A DNA stretch of 64,000 bases from Chrysomallon squamiferum (Eukaryota; Mollusca; Gastropoda; Neomphalida; Peltospiridae), in the NCBI GenBank assembly GCA_012295275.1, contig CM022679.1, positions 11,849,915-11,913,914 on the forward strand. The letters run 5' to 3'. Positions 15,901-27,735 of this stretch are shown one piece after another. The notes below the pieces were generated by a model. That model was given only the letters and a program-made list of their open reading frames with translations. It made no database searches and was not told the origin of the DNA. The translations under genes and the position numbers were made by a program. Positions within the stretch are counted from its first letter, which is position 1, and each line of letters opens with the position of its first letter.

Positions 15901-18900
15901 GGCAAAATTCACGGACCCAATTAGTGATTGCAATGTTTTTAAAGTAGCCTTTCTTTTCTTGAGAGTAATATCTATCAGTTGCCTTAATTTTAATAATGTG
16001 TTCAGAGGCAGGTGCAATACTATATCATTTGTATCTATTTCTAAACCAAGAAAAATTATAACTGTGCTGGGTGTCACAGTTTTCTCTTCTGCAGTGGGAA
16101 TTCCAACTTGCAACATATTGTCTGAAAACTTCCAATTACCTTGTGGCATTCATCTAACCCTGCCCTGCCCCCAAAATGAAAATAGTCCATGTAGTTCAAC
16201 ACAAGCTGCCAGTTATGCAAACACCGCCTCTCAACTTACCTGTGAATAAAAGTGGAAAACTTTTCAAATAAAGCACAAATGAATGATGCAGTCATAGTAG
16301 TACAGATCATCCATTTTAAACCCTTACAAACTGAAATCCCCTGGAAATGCTGGTATTAACCTGAATGCTGATTTTATATCAGATTTTCCCAACAGGGCTC
16401 CCTGACCTAAGATGTGATTTTTTTGCACTGCATCATCCATACTGGCATAATTTACAGAACAAGCATTTGGATCAATATGATCATATACCGAACCTAGGTC
16501 TGGATAGGAAAGATGGTGAATAACTTTGAAATCTCCATCATTTTTGGGTACCAATCACAGGTGGGATATTCTCATGGTTTCATATGGGCGATTTGTAAAG
16601 GGCATGCCACCCTCCCTAACAGAATTTCCTTACCTATTTTTTTCTAAGTATCTCTGGAGCCTGTATTACACTTTTTAAATGTTTGATCTGTTGCTACTCT
16701 AGGTCCCTGATATTGTAATTTAAAACCCTCAGTAAAACCTTTAGTTAATTCCTGTTCATCTAGTTTGTTGGGGTAGTGTTTTAGTTTTTTGGCCAGAATA
16801 CTGGTGTTTACTTGGGAAAATTGTGAAATTGCTGATTTTGTAATTTACAGGAGATTGTCCAGCTGGAACAAAAATAAGTAATGACACTTGTGTACCTTGT
16901 TCTTATGGAGAATACCAAGATTATCCTAGACAATATGACTGCAAACCATGTGGAACAAACCTTAATACATCAGTTACAGGAGCTTCCAGTAAAGATGAGT
17001 GCACTAGTAAGTTTAATAATGTATCAAGACTTTATAATTCACATATTCAGAACTTAATTTGAATTATCAATATCATATAAAAAAATAGATAAATTTACTC
17101 TGATTTCATATAGGAAATAGGTTATCATGAATTTAACACTACTAAATGGCATTTAGAACTAAACTTGTTTTAAACTTAAGGGTTTAGGCAAATTAAATCC
17201 AACAAATGTGACCTAAAAATTTAAATAAGAAAAATTATGTCTATCTCCATTCTACCATGATCAGAATGTTTTGAACTTTGAAATTATTTAACAATAAAAA
17301 AATGCAGGTAATCAAAACATTTGGAGAGAAGCTGAATTACAACTAATTTTAAAGTAAATCTTATTATGCCAAGTTACAGATTATTTATTTGTTATTATAG
17401 TATCAGGATTTTAAAACAATGAAATTAATAATAATAATAATAATAACAATAATAATAATAATTATACACAATGGAAAAATAAAGGTAAAAACATATATCA
17501 TTTTTAGTATTTGGATATAATAATAATAGCACTATTTTTAGTTTTTTACAGATTAAATAGTTCTCTTTTTATGGTTTTGTATATTATAGTAAGCCCTTTG
17601 GGGACCAGGCAATATTGCTTGAGGAGGGTTTTTTGAATACTTTGCAAGTGAATATTTTTAATTATAGAAAGATCAGTTACAATAAGCCAAAGTGATATAG
17701 TAAATAATCAATTCTGTCTGTTTTTTTGCATATTAAAATGATTAATTTGGGGACCAGACGATTTTCAGATGTTGTTATGTATGTTTTGATATGAATTTAT
17801 TTGATATAATTATGTGAATTAGAAACATCATTAAACTAGACAATAAATATTATTTAAAAAAAAAAAAATTTAAATTATGTTTCAGTCTCATGTCCAGAAG
17901 GTTCTGAGGGACCAAATGGGACATGTGTGCCTTGTAAAGATGATTTTGTCAAAAGTTTTAATGGCAATGGAAAATGTGAACAATGTACTAACAACCAGAC
18001 ATCCAATGATAACCATACAAACTGTACAGGTTCTGGTAAGTAACCGCTGTTAACATGTTATGAAAATCTAAAGTAAACCGTGACATTATTTTTCACATTG
18101 ATTTCATCTCATAGAATATTTTCTTTTTATTTAAAAGAGAATTCACAATTTTGATATTTATAAGCTATAATTATGTTTAGCATTCTTCATTAAATGAAAA
18201 ATAGTGTATAGATTTTGGTAATTGATATATTAATTTTCAATAACTAAAATTTTAATTCTTTTTTTAGGACATTAAAACAATTGTTTTTCCAAACCTGTCA
18301 ACTTGCTTCTTTTGAAATCAATTTTTTACCCTTATCAGCCTTTAATTTTTAACTTCATAACTTTTTATTTGATAGCTGCAGAAGATTGAACTAAAAAAAA
18401 AGTCTCTTATCTGTAATTACTGTTTTATCAAATTCACTTGAAAAAGTAATCATTAATTATTTAACTCTTTTGTTTGTAGTGTTTTGTGCCATAGGAGCTG
18501 AATATCTGAACACATCTCAACAGTGTTCTTTGTGTCAAATTGGTTTTTATAAGAGTGTTCGAGGTAATACTGTTTGTAACCCTTGTCCTGGAAATAAAAC
18601 TACAGCTAGCATTGGATCACAATCAGTAAAGGATTGCAGTATACGTAAGCATTGTTCTTTTTTATATATTATCTCTATAAATCTTATATGTTGGCAAATA
18701 TTTCCCAAGTATCAAATATCAACTGAAGTAGTAAAACCACTGTAATTTTAGAATTATTAATAAAGAAACTTTACCTTATTTACATGTAAACCTTTTATAT
18801 CATTTTAACCAACTAAATCATTCAGCCACTATTAGCTATCTAACATATACTTTGTACAAATTGTAATGATAATTTGTTTGTTATTTTGTATATATATTGG

Positions 18901-19895
18901 AATTGAGGAGGTTTATAATTCTGATTATGATTACAAATTCATGCATTTTTGTTTCTGTTCTTACAATATTATTTGTGGTTTTTTTCAGTATATTGTCTTC
19001 CAGGATTTTATGGTTTATCTGAATCATGTCACCCATGTGATTTTGGTAGCTACAAGTCCAAGTCTGGCAATGACAACTGCACTTTGTGTAATGAAAATTA
19101 TACAACAAGTAGTCAAGCTTCTACAGATGAATCAGACTGTTCAGTTGGTGTGTTTGTAAACATTCTTTAGTAATCCTGTATCATGAGATTTTTCATAAGT
19201 TAGGATCACATATAATTTGGGAAATTTGAGTACTGACTTTCCAAGTTTTGGTGGATTAGTAATAAAATCTAATTACTAACTGCTGGATTCATTATGAACT
19301 AGCTGTATATTTTTCTCAGTTAATTATTTTATGAATTTTATATAACTAAAATTTAAAATAATAATAATAATAATAATAAAATAATAAAATTGTTATAGTT
19401 TTAATATTCTGGAACTTGTTTTTTTTTTATGGAATTTATAAACTAACAAATGATTGCACATGCAGAACAGTTATTTACATGTGCATTTCACCAAAAAATT
19501 ATAATCCAAAGCTTCTGAAAATTATTTTCTTAAATATTAAATAATAGCTTTAATATTCTGATTTTTCTCTCAAATCTGATTTCAGTCTTCACTTAAGTTT
19601 ATTTCATTTCCTTACAGTTGTGTGTAATGCTGGGTCATACAGAGATATTAACACATGTTATCTGTGTCCAAAAGGCCAGTACCAGCCTGAGCGTGGAATG
19701 ACATCCTGTATACATTGTTCTGGAGATAATGTTACTACTGAAAATGAAGGATCAGATAACGAAACCCAGTGTATTAGTAAGTGTGTGTGTGTGTGTGTGT
19801 GTTGTGTGTGTGTTTCTTAAATTTGCAGTGTATATCTCAGTATATATATGTTGTGTGGTTTTTTTGTGAGAGCATGGATGACCCCCCAAAATGCA

Positions 19896-19934
<39 letters not shown>

Positions 19935-22900
19935 AATATATACACACACATACACACATGTATGTTGCAGCATCTAGAATTTTATTGCTGATGGAAAACA
20001 TCTGATCAAATCTAGGAATATAATAAATTTGATGTTATTAAATTCAGTCTTTTTTTATCAAAATTGTTTTTGCCTTAGTATATATTAAACGTTAACATAA
20101 AAAATTAAATTAAAAGTGATATATTTTAACTTGTAAGTTTGTTCCTGATTGTAGTGGATTGTAGTGTGGGTTTCAACCTGCATCCCCTCAGAGTTTCAAC
20201 CTGCATCCCCTGTCTTTTCAATGGATTTCCTACAGCTAATATTAGACTGAGATATTTAATCTTTCAGTGTTGTTTTTAATGTGAAAAAACATGAATCTTT
20301 TGCATTGCAGAAGTTTGTGAGAAGGGACAGTACCGTACAGAAAATAACGAATGTGAATACTGCTTTCTTGGTTTTTATCAACCAAAGGAAGGACAAGCAG
20401 AGTGTATCAACTGTAGTTCAGACTATCTTTACACCACAGAAAACAGAGGGTCAACATCTTTAGAGGAATGCTTAAGTGATTACTTTCACTGCTTTTTATT
20501 TTTTAAATTTATTAATATTATATTTTTAATATTTATTTAGTTTTTTTATAAGTTTGGACACTGTGAATAGGTGAGCTGTTTATGGTGAATTTAATTAATA
20601 CATTAATTTTCCATTTTTGAAAACAAAAGAATACAAAACAAAAAACAATTATGCCAAATGCATACACAAACATTATTATTTAGTGATTCATATTTAAAGC
20701 TTTGAAGAAAGTAATAAGTTGTTATTTTAATGCAGGAGTATGTGATAAAGGCAGCTATCGGCCAGAAACTGACCGTACTGCATGTGTTGAATGTGAGATA
20801 GGAAAATACCAAGATAAAAGTGGACAAACTAATTGTCACTTGTGTGATAACGGCACAACAACTCTAAAGTCTGGATCAACCTCAGTAGAACTATGCATGC
20901 GTAAGTTCTTCTTATACATAGTGTTATTGAATAACCCATTATCTTTGCCAGAAAAAAGAAAATGAATTTTAAAAAGAGTAATGTTTTTATTTAATATTTC
21001 AGTGCATAGCAGAAAATTGTAATAAATTAATAAAGAAAAGAAAAGTCCTCCATTATTTTTGTATTTTTAAATGAAATGCCTAAAGTGTTGATTCTCAGTA
21101 AGTAATATGTCAAAATCAACCATCTGGTTTGAAGATTAAAAATGGTTATTTCTTTTGGACAAACTGCAAATTATGTATTAAACTTACTAAATTTGTTATT
21201 TCCCAAAATAGGTCATATATGTTTAAAGAGTCACAATAAAAATTAATATTCAAAGGATTATTGAAAATATCTAAATATTAAAAATATATCTTTTTGAGTC
21301 ATATTAAATTAAATTAGTCTGGGAATAATAAATATTTATTCTGAAAAAACATTTGTTATATGCCAGGTTGTGTTACATTCCAGAGGGATTATCTTCTAAA
21401 ATACAACAACAAAAAAAGAGAAAAATAAAGTTTGGTATATCAAGTTATATTAACTTGAAGAGGTTAATAGATTTACACAAAGAGGAGACTTATAATATAA
21501 CATTTTTTTTTTAACAATAATAATAATAAATAAAAAAATAAAAAAATTATGATGCTTTTATTTGTATTTATATTTCCTTTTAATGCATTTTACTTCTTCA
21601 CACAGCTATTTGTCAACCTGGCAAATATTTGATAAAGAGTAATAAAACCTGTCTGCCCTGTGAACTGGGAACATACAAAGATAAAGATGGAGTAGAAGAA
21701 AAATGTAAACCGTGTCCTGATAAGAAAACAACAGCAGAGAAGGGAGCAACATCCTCATCCTTCTGCAACTTGAGTTAGTACTTACTATTAACATACTGAT
21801 AATAAATTATGTTTATTAAGTAAAATATATTATCATGAGAGAAATTAAAATCGTATTATCTTAAATGATTAAATTATAGAATTAGTAGACCTATATTAAT
21901 TTTAAAAGAAACTTCAATACAATTTGGTGAAACAGTTAAATCATTTATATGCATTGTTTACTGACTGACAGTTAATCCTATGGCTGTATTTGAGAGAAAA
22001 TTTGGGGATACAGACCAAAATAAAGTAGTCCATAATAACTGAAAACAGTGAAATCAATAAAATCAATATGTAGTGATTGGAACATTAAGCAAGCCCTTTA
22101 TCAGTTTATACACATATGGGTTTGTAGGATTCTAAGTTTAAGTCAGCTTAAATGTGTGTTTTTTTAAATGCATATAAAATTGTAAATTATAAAATTGAAA
22201 ATAAAAAATTATTTTACCAGTACAATTTTTTATTTAGTATTTATCAGTAAATAAATATTAACACAAACAATTATGAGGTACAATTAAAATTCAACGTATG
22301 TGTTAATGCTTGTGAATAAGTTGTGTTTCATGTGAATTAGAATTTAGTAAGTTACATGTAAAATATTTTGAAACTGTAGCTGTTTTTCTTTTTAAATATG
22401 AAGCCTGAGACATAATCAAACGTGTTATATTAGATTAAGTTTGGGTATTTCTGTAGCTGATTGTGAAGCTGGATTCTTTAGAAAGGTGGGAGAAAAAGGA
22501 TGCAGTGAATGTCCATTTAATTACTACCAGAATGAAACATCTCAGACATCATGCAAACAGTGTCCTGATGATCATAACATAACAATGATTACAGGAGCCA
22601 GATCAGTAAAAAGATGTGTCTGTAAGTACCTTTTTTTTAAAGTAGCATAAATATAATTTTTTTTCTTTTTTTATAGTAGAAAAGATTCTTTTAATGAGAA
22701 AAATGAGTATGTGTATTTTGTTTTTAAATACTACTAATAAAAGTCTTCAAGTATAAACAAACTGTTAATTTGAAAAATATTTATTTTTGTTAATAATGGA
22801 GATGCAATATTAGTTAATTCACTAAATAAATGAAGAACATAAATTGTTTATTCAACCCACACAGTAAGGCAAAATCTGTGGCATAGTATTAGAATATTTT

Positions 22901-24821
22901 TTTTTATGAGTATTTTTCATCTCAAAATGTTTTCTGTTTATTGTATCAGTTTTACTTGTTTCTACATAAAATAATTATTAAACAAAACTGCTACTTTTAG
23001 AATAAACAACTTTAGCTAAACAAAATTAGTATTTCTGTGAATTTGGACATGATTGAAATAAAAATAGAAACTTGAGACTGACTATATCTACAACATTAAT
23101 AAAGATTATACTTATTTATATAATTTTCAGTTTTAATCATTAGGATTCAGAAATGTTTTTTTCTCAGTGAAAACAAATATTTTCTATTTTATAGGCAGCA
23201 TCATCCTTTGATTTGGTTTAAAAACATTTTAAAAACCTAATCATCTCAAATTAAACTTTTAAGAATTGATCTTTAAAATATATTTATGGCAAGTCAATAA
23301 TTGAATTTTTTTTTTTTTCAGTTGATTGTCCATCAGGAACAGAATATGTAGGACTGATAAATAGTGAAACATGTAGAATTTGTAAAATTGGGGAATATCG
23401 GAAGAAAGGTGAATCATTCAGTTGCATTATATGTCCTGATGGCTGGACAACAATACAAAAAGGAGCTGACATATGTGTTGAATCAAAAGGTATATTTTCT
23501 GATTTACCTTGAAATATAAGCCCATTTCTGAAAAACACAAAATATTCAACAGAATGGAATCAAGAGATGTACCTACTCTGATTTAATTTATGAGGTAGCT
23601 GATCACTGGTTGTATTCTTCTAAATGACATTTAAAACTAAAGATGTTAGTAGAGGGTATATATACTGGTGTTCATTCATTGATCATCTACCTCAAAAATT
23701 GATCTATCTCCATTCAATCATGACTAAAGCTTTTAAAACCTGAGACTATTTCAGTAGTCATAGCAAAAAAGAATTAACAGATGGAATAAAAATGAAATTT
23801 TGTAAATGTACTAAAACATTCACTCCTTTAACTCTTGTGATAAGTCAGTTGTTGATAGTATTATGAAACTGACATCATAGATTTTTGGAAGGAGTGAGTA
23901 AGGGAGTAGTTCAGACCAGTTATGGTTCTATAAGAATTAAACTGATACAAGTTACTAAAAACATCATTTTCAACTCACATGAACCACTTTAATGCAAATT
24001 AATTTGGTCAATGTCTAAATTTTCTAGTATGTTAAGTTAAAACACAACAGGTAATGCCAAACTTCAGGCTAATTGGATAGACATCTGCATCATTTTATAT
24101 ATGTTTGCATATAAACTAGCCTCATTAAATCAGAAGGATTTTTAAACTCTAAATTCACTAGTTAGCCAATCACAGTCAAAAATTTCTCCCATGTTATTGT
24201 AGAATAATAATTAATGTTGTACACTAGAATATGAAAACTTTGTTAGAAACTTTATATTTCTCATTCCTTTTAGTAAACTAGTAAAAGATTAGATTAAAAG
24301 ATTAGATCATTGAATCATTTCACTTCAGATAAATGTTTTTTATTGTTATTTTACTTATTAGACTGATAAACTTAAATAACACAACAAATTTTAAATTACC
24401 TTAAAAAGAAACAGTTAAAAAATTAAACAGTATCTCAGCTATTTTAATTTTGATACTTCACAACACAACATAACAGAGGTTAATTTTTATTTTGCAGTGC
24501 CTCAGAAACCTGTTGGATACATCAAAATCAGCATGTCATTTCAATTCAGAGTGGTGACATGTGATAATCAACTACAAGTGATATATGTTTTGAAAGTATT
24601 CATTAAATTAATAATATCCAGTACCTGTGCTGTTTGGAATGTACAGTGCACAAATATTAAAATAGAAGTTATGTTACTAGTAGCCTGTAACAGTCGAAGA
24701 CATCGCAGAGAACTTATTCCTGATTTACCAGTTACTGTAACACTTGAAATTGATAATGTACCGTAAGTCAGTTTTCATTATTTTCACTTTTTAACAGTTT
24801 TCTTCTTGAACCCATCTAGAA

Positions 24822-24852
<31 letters not shown>

Positions 24853-27702
24853 CCAGAGCAGTGTTAATGTTTGACCTGTTCTGTCAAACTGCTGCTTCAG
24901 TTTTTGAGTACAGAGAGAAATTTATTTCAATGAAATTGCAACATATAAACTTAAGTAGTCATATCTACCTTTATAAATATAATTAATGTTATTTAATGAT
25001 CTTGTTTTTAAAAATGTTTGTTGGAAGAAAACTAGTTTTTAAAATGTTAATGTTGTATAACAAAAATCTGTGAAAATATTCAAGAAAAAATAATAAGCTT
25101 AGTATTGTCTTTAGGAATAGAAAACAAAATCCTAATTTATTAAAATTCAAGTGCAGCATTGGGGAAAATCCCCAATTTGGTGCTGCACTTTTTTGGGGTG
25201 AATAGAAATACAAGGATTTTTCATATTAATAAATTTTTATTTTTAGCTGTTACACTCATTGCATATAAAGTATCATAAAGAAATTAATAATAATTAAGTT
25301 TTACTGTGAAAATATGTGATGTGTAAGGTGACATCACTTTGATGATGTTTCATGTGTTTAGCCAGAAATAACCAGGCTTTCGATAATTTGGTTTTTTAAT
25401 CATATTTATTAAAATTTTATCTAAGAAAGAAAGCAAAGCAGTGAATAAATATTTTCTTTTCTTTCAAAATTAAGTAAATAAAAATTATTTTTAAGCTGAA
25501 AAATTATATTTTTATATTTATTTGTAATTAGAAAGAAATAAAAATGTTGTCCATTGTTTGTTTTCCTTAGTTGAATTTATTGTTTATTATTAGGTTGTTT
25601 TTTTTTTCACAGTGAAGTTCTAACTAACGGAAGCGTGAAACGTTCTGCTGAAGGAGTTTTTAGAACTGCTTTAGATAAAGAAACACAACTGGATACAAAA
25701 GAATTGGTAATATTTTAAATGAAGTGAAGTAAATATACTTGTTTTTGTTGCTAAATTGGTGAGTTGCCATTCAACTTTTTAAGCATAATTATAAGACATA
25801 GAAGAAAAATTTGATATTCAGAAATACTGAATTAATATTTAAGTGATCAAAATAATTATTTCAGAGATGTAGATGAATTGTCAGTGAAATGTAACTTTTT
25901 GTTTTTATTTATGGTCTTAGATATTTTAATTATTATTAGTAGTAGTACTTTGTTCTTATTGAAGAGGTATACATCTTGCTATTTATAATATTTCAGGAAA
26001 TCAATGGTATTTCTTATGACGGCATTACAGAAATAACATTATCAAAATCATGTAAACCTGGATCAGTTTTGGATGAAAATGGTGAATGTGGTAAGTATTA
26101 AATGTTTTCAAAGGAAAATTGTAATGTGAATAGTGATTAAAAACACTAACATCACATGGACACATATTATGTACAAATGTTTTTATAAAATCTTTATTTA
26201 TGATTTAAGTTTTGATTAAAAGTTTTAAAGGATATCAGCAATACATATGCAACAAATAAATAAAAAATAGAATAAATGTTTCCAAGATTTAAGATTTTAC
26301 TTTTTTTCATTGTTACATTTATAGATATTACTTTTTATCATTGGCCTATATGTAGATAATAACTGTACTCTTTATTAAAAAACATGGACACACATCCACA
26401 CATTGGTACATCAAATAGAAAAGTGATTGCTGACTGTATGTTTTATTACAGTCGAATGTCCACCAGGAACAAAGTTTATAAATTCTACTTATTGCCTTGA
26501 GTGTCCTGAATCAAAAGTGCCTTCAGCAAATGCACCAGAGTGTATTTGTAAGTGTGTTTTAGTTTATAAACATTTTGCCATTAAAATAAATAAATTTTTC
26601 TTCATAGAATTTTTTTATACTGGGTCTGATTGTTTTGTCCTTAAGTTGAGTTTGATTCCAAACTTGATGATATGTTTCCTCTGAATTATTCATGAACAAA
26701 ATGTAAACATTTGAGAAGAAACTTACTCTACAAAAATTTAGTTGTATAAGTCTGATAAAACTGCTGAGGAGCTACTTTAAATGTTTCATCTGTCAGCCAG
26801 TCTTTGTTTTCTTTAATTAATCTCAAATTTTCACTAGTACAAAATACTGAAAAGAATTCACAAGGATGATTAACACCAGAATCAAGAAAAAGAAAATATT
26901 TTCCAGAATACATATAACTAAGTTGTTGAGCTACTGAAATATCAGCATGCAACAGAAATAGTAGGGCTGATTTGAGTGTCTGAGCTCAACTGTAATATGC
27001 ATAATATCAGTGATTAGAAATAAAACAATGTAGACAGATGAAGTCATAGTTAAATTGCTGTCAAAAACTATTGATTTAACTACCCATATTTTTAAAGATT
27101 TTTATCTATAACTTCAAAATAGATTGCAGTTTGTTGATATTATGATTTTAGTAATACATTATAGTGATTATGACAAAAATATAATATTGACAAAATAGGC
27201 TAACCTGCACATTTATATAGTTCTCCAAAACATGGCCACCAGGGTTACAAATACATTATTTAGCTAAGATTATAATATTTAGCTAAGATTATTAATATTC
27301 TGATTTTTGGAATAGATTATATATTGTCTTGTTTTGAAATGATGACAATAGTTTTGTATATACTTTTCTGTATTTGCATTAAACTATCTCTTTTATTAAT
27401 ATAGCTAAATGCATAGCTGACCCAAACTACTGCCAGAATGGAGGAATTTGTACTGAAGAAACTGCAACTTGCTTGTGTTCTAGTTTATATTATGGAGCCC
27501 ACTGTGAAATTAGAGAAGGTATTAAATAAACATTAAAATTCAGAAAATAAAATGCAGATTGTAGTTGTACCTTATAAATTTCTGAAATCTCAATTTATTG
27601 TAAAATGCGCAAAACAGAAACATTAAAATCTTTTGCCAATTTGCATTTTCAGCTGATGATGACTGAATTTTTAAGTTTAAACATTTATTTGAAAATATCT
27701 TT

Positions 27703-27735
<33 letters not shown>

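Larger units (their letters stand above)
12238..16800 (-). mobile_element. Decayed Ngaro/DIRS-type tyrosine-recombinase retroelement
   Basis: Read on the minus strand, the order is reverse transcriptase, RNase H, tyrosine recombinase, then SGNH hydrolase. As I recall the family, this order with an SGNH/hydrolase-like segment suggests Ngaro-type elements of the DIRS order, which integrate by a tyrosine recombinase and carry no integrase or conventional LTRs. No gag part is seen, so the element looks 5'-truncated near 16800. The 3' side has related direct repeats (12238-12330 and 12863-12975). Several stops and frameshifts and mutated catalytic residues make it inactive. It lies antisense in an intron of the first gene. 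Confidence 0.8.
12073..16850 (+). other. Large intron carrying a retroelement
   Basis: At 4.8 kb it is the longest intron of the first gene in the window. It differs from its neighbours in having a more GC-rich block, about 12240-16800, with retroelement remnants on the minus strand. The flanking 12073-12237 and 16800-16850 are ordinary intron sequence. Confidence 0.85.
24763..27404 (+). other. Introns of linker domain 2 and the EGF region
   Basis: AT-rich introns with no gene signal. A T-tract of about 25 bases lies at 24822-24846, and a small inverted repeat (ttgggg … cccc) with an unusual run of C and G near 25155-25200. Confidence 0.6.

Noticed and set aside
7703-23489. CRISPR-like regular spacing of related units
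   Set aside because: The regular units are diverged coding exons of cysteine modules separated by variable introns, not near-identical short repeats.
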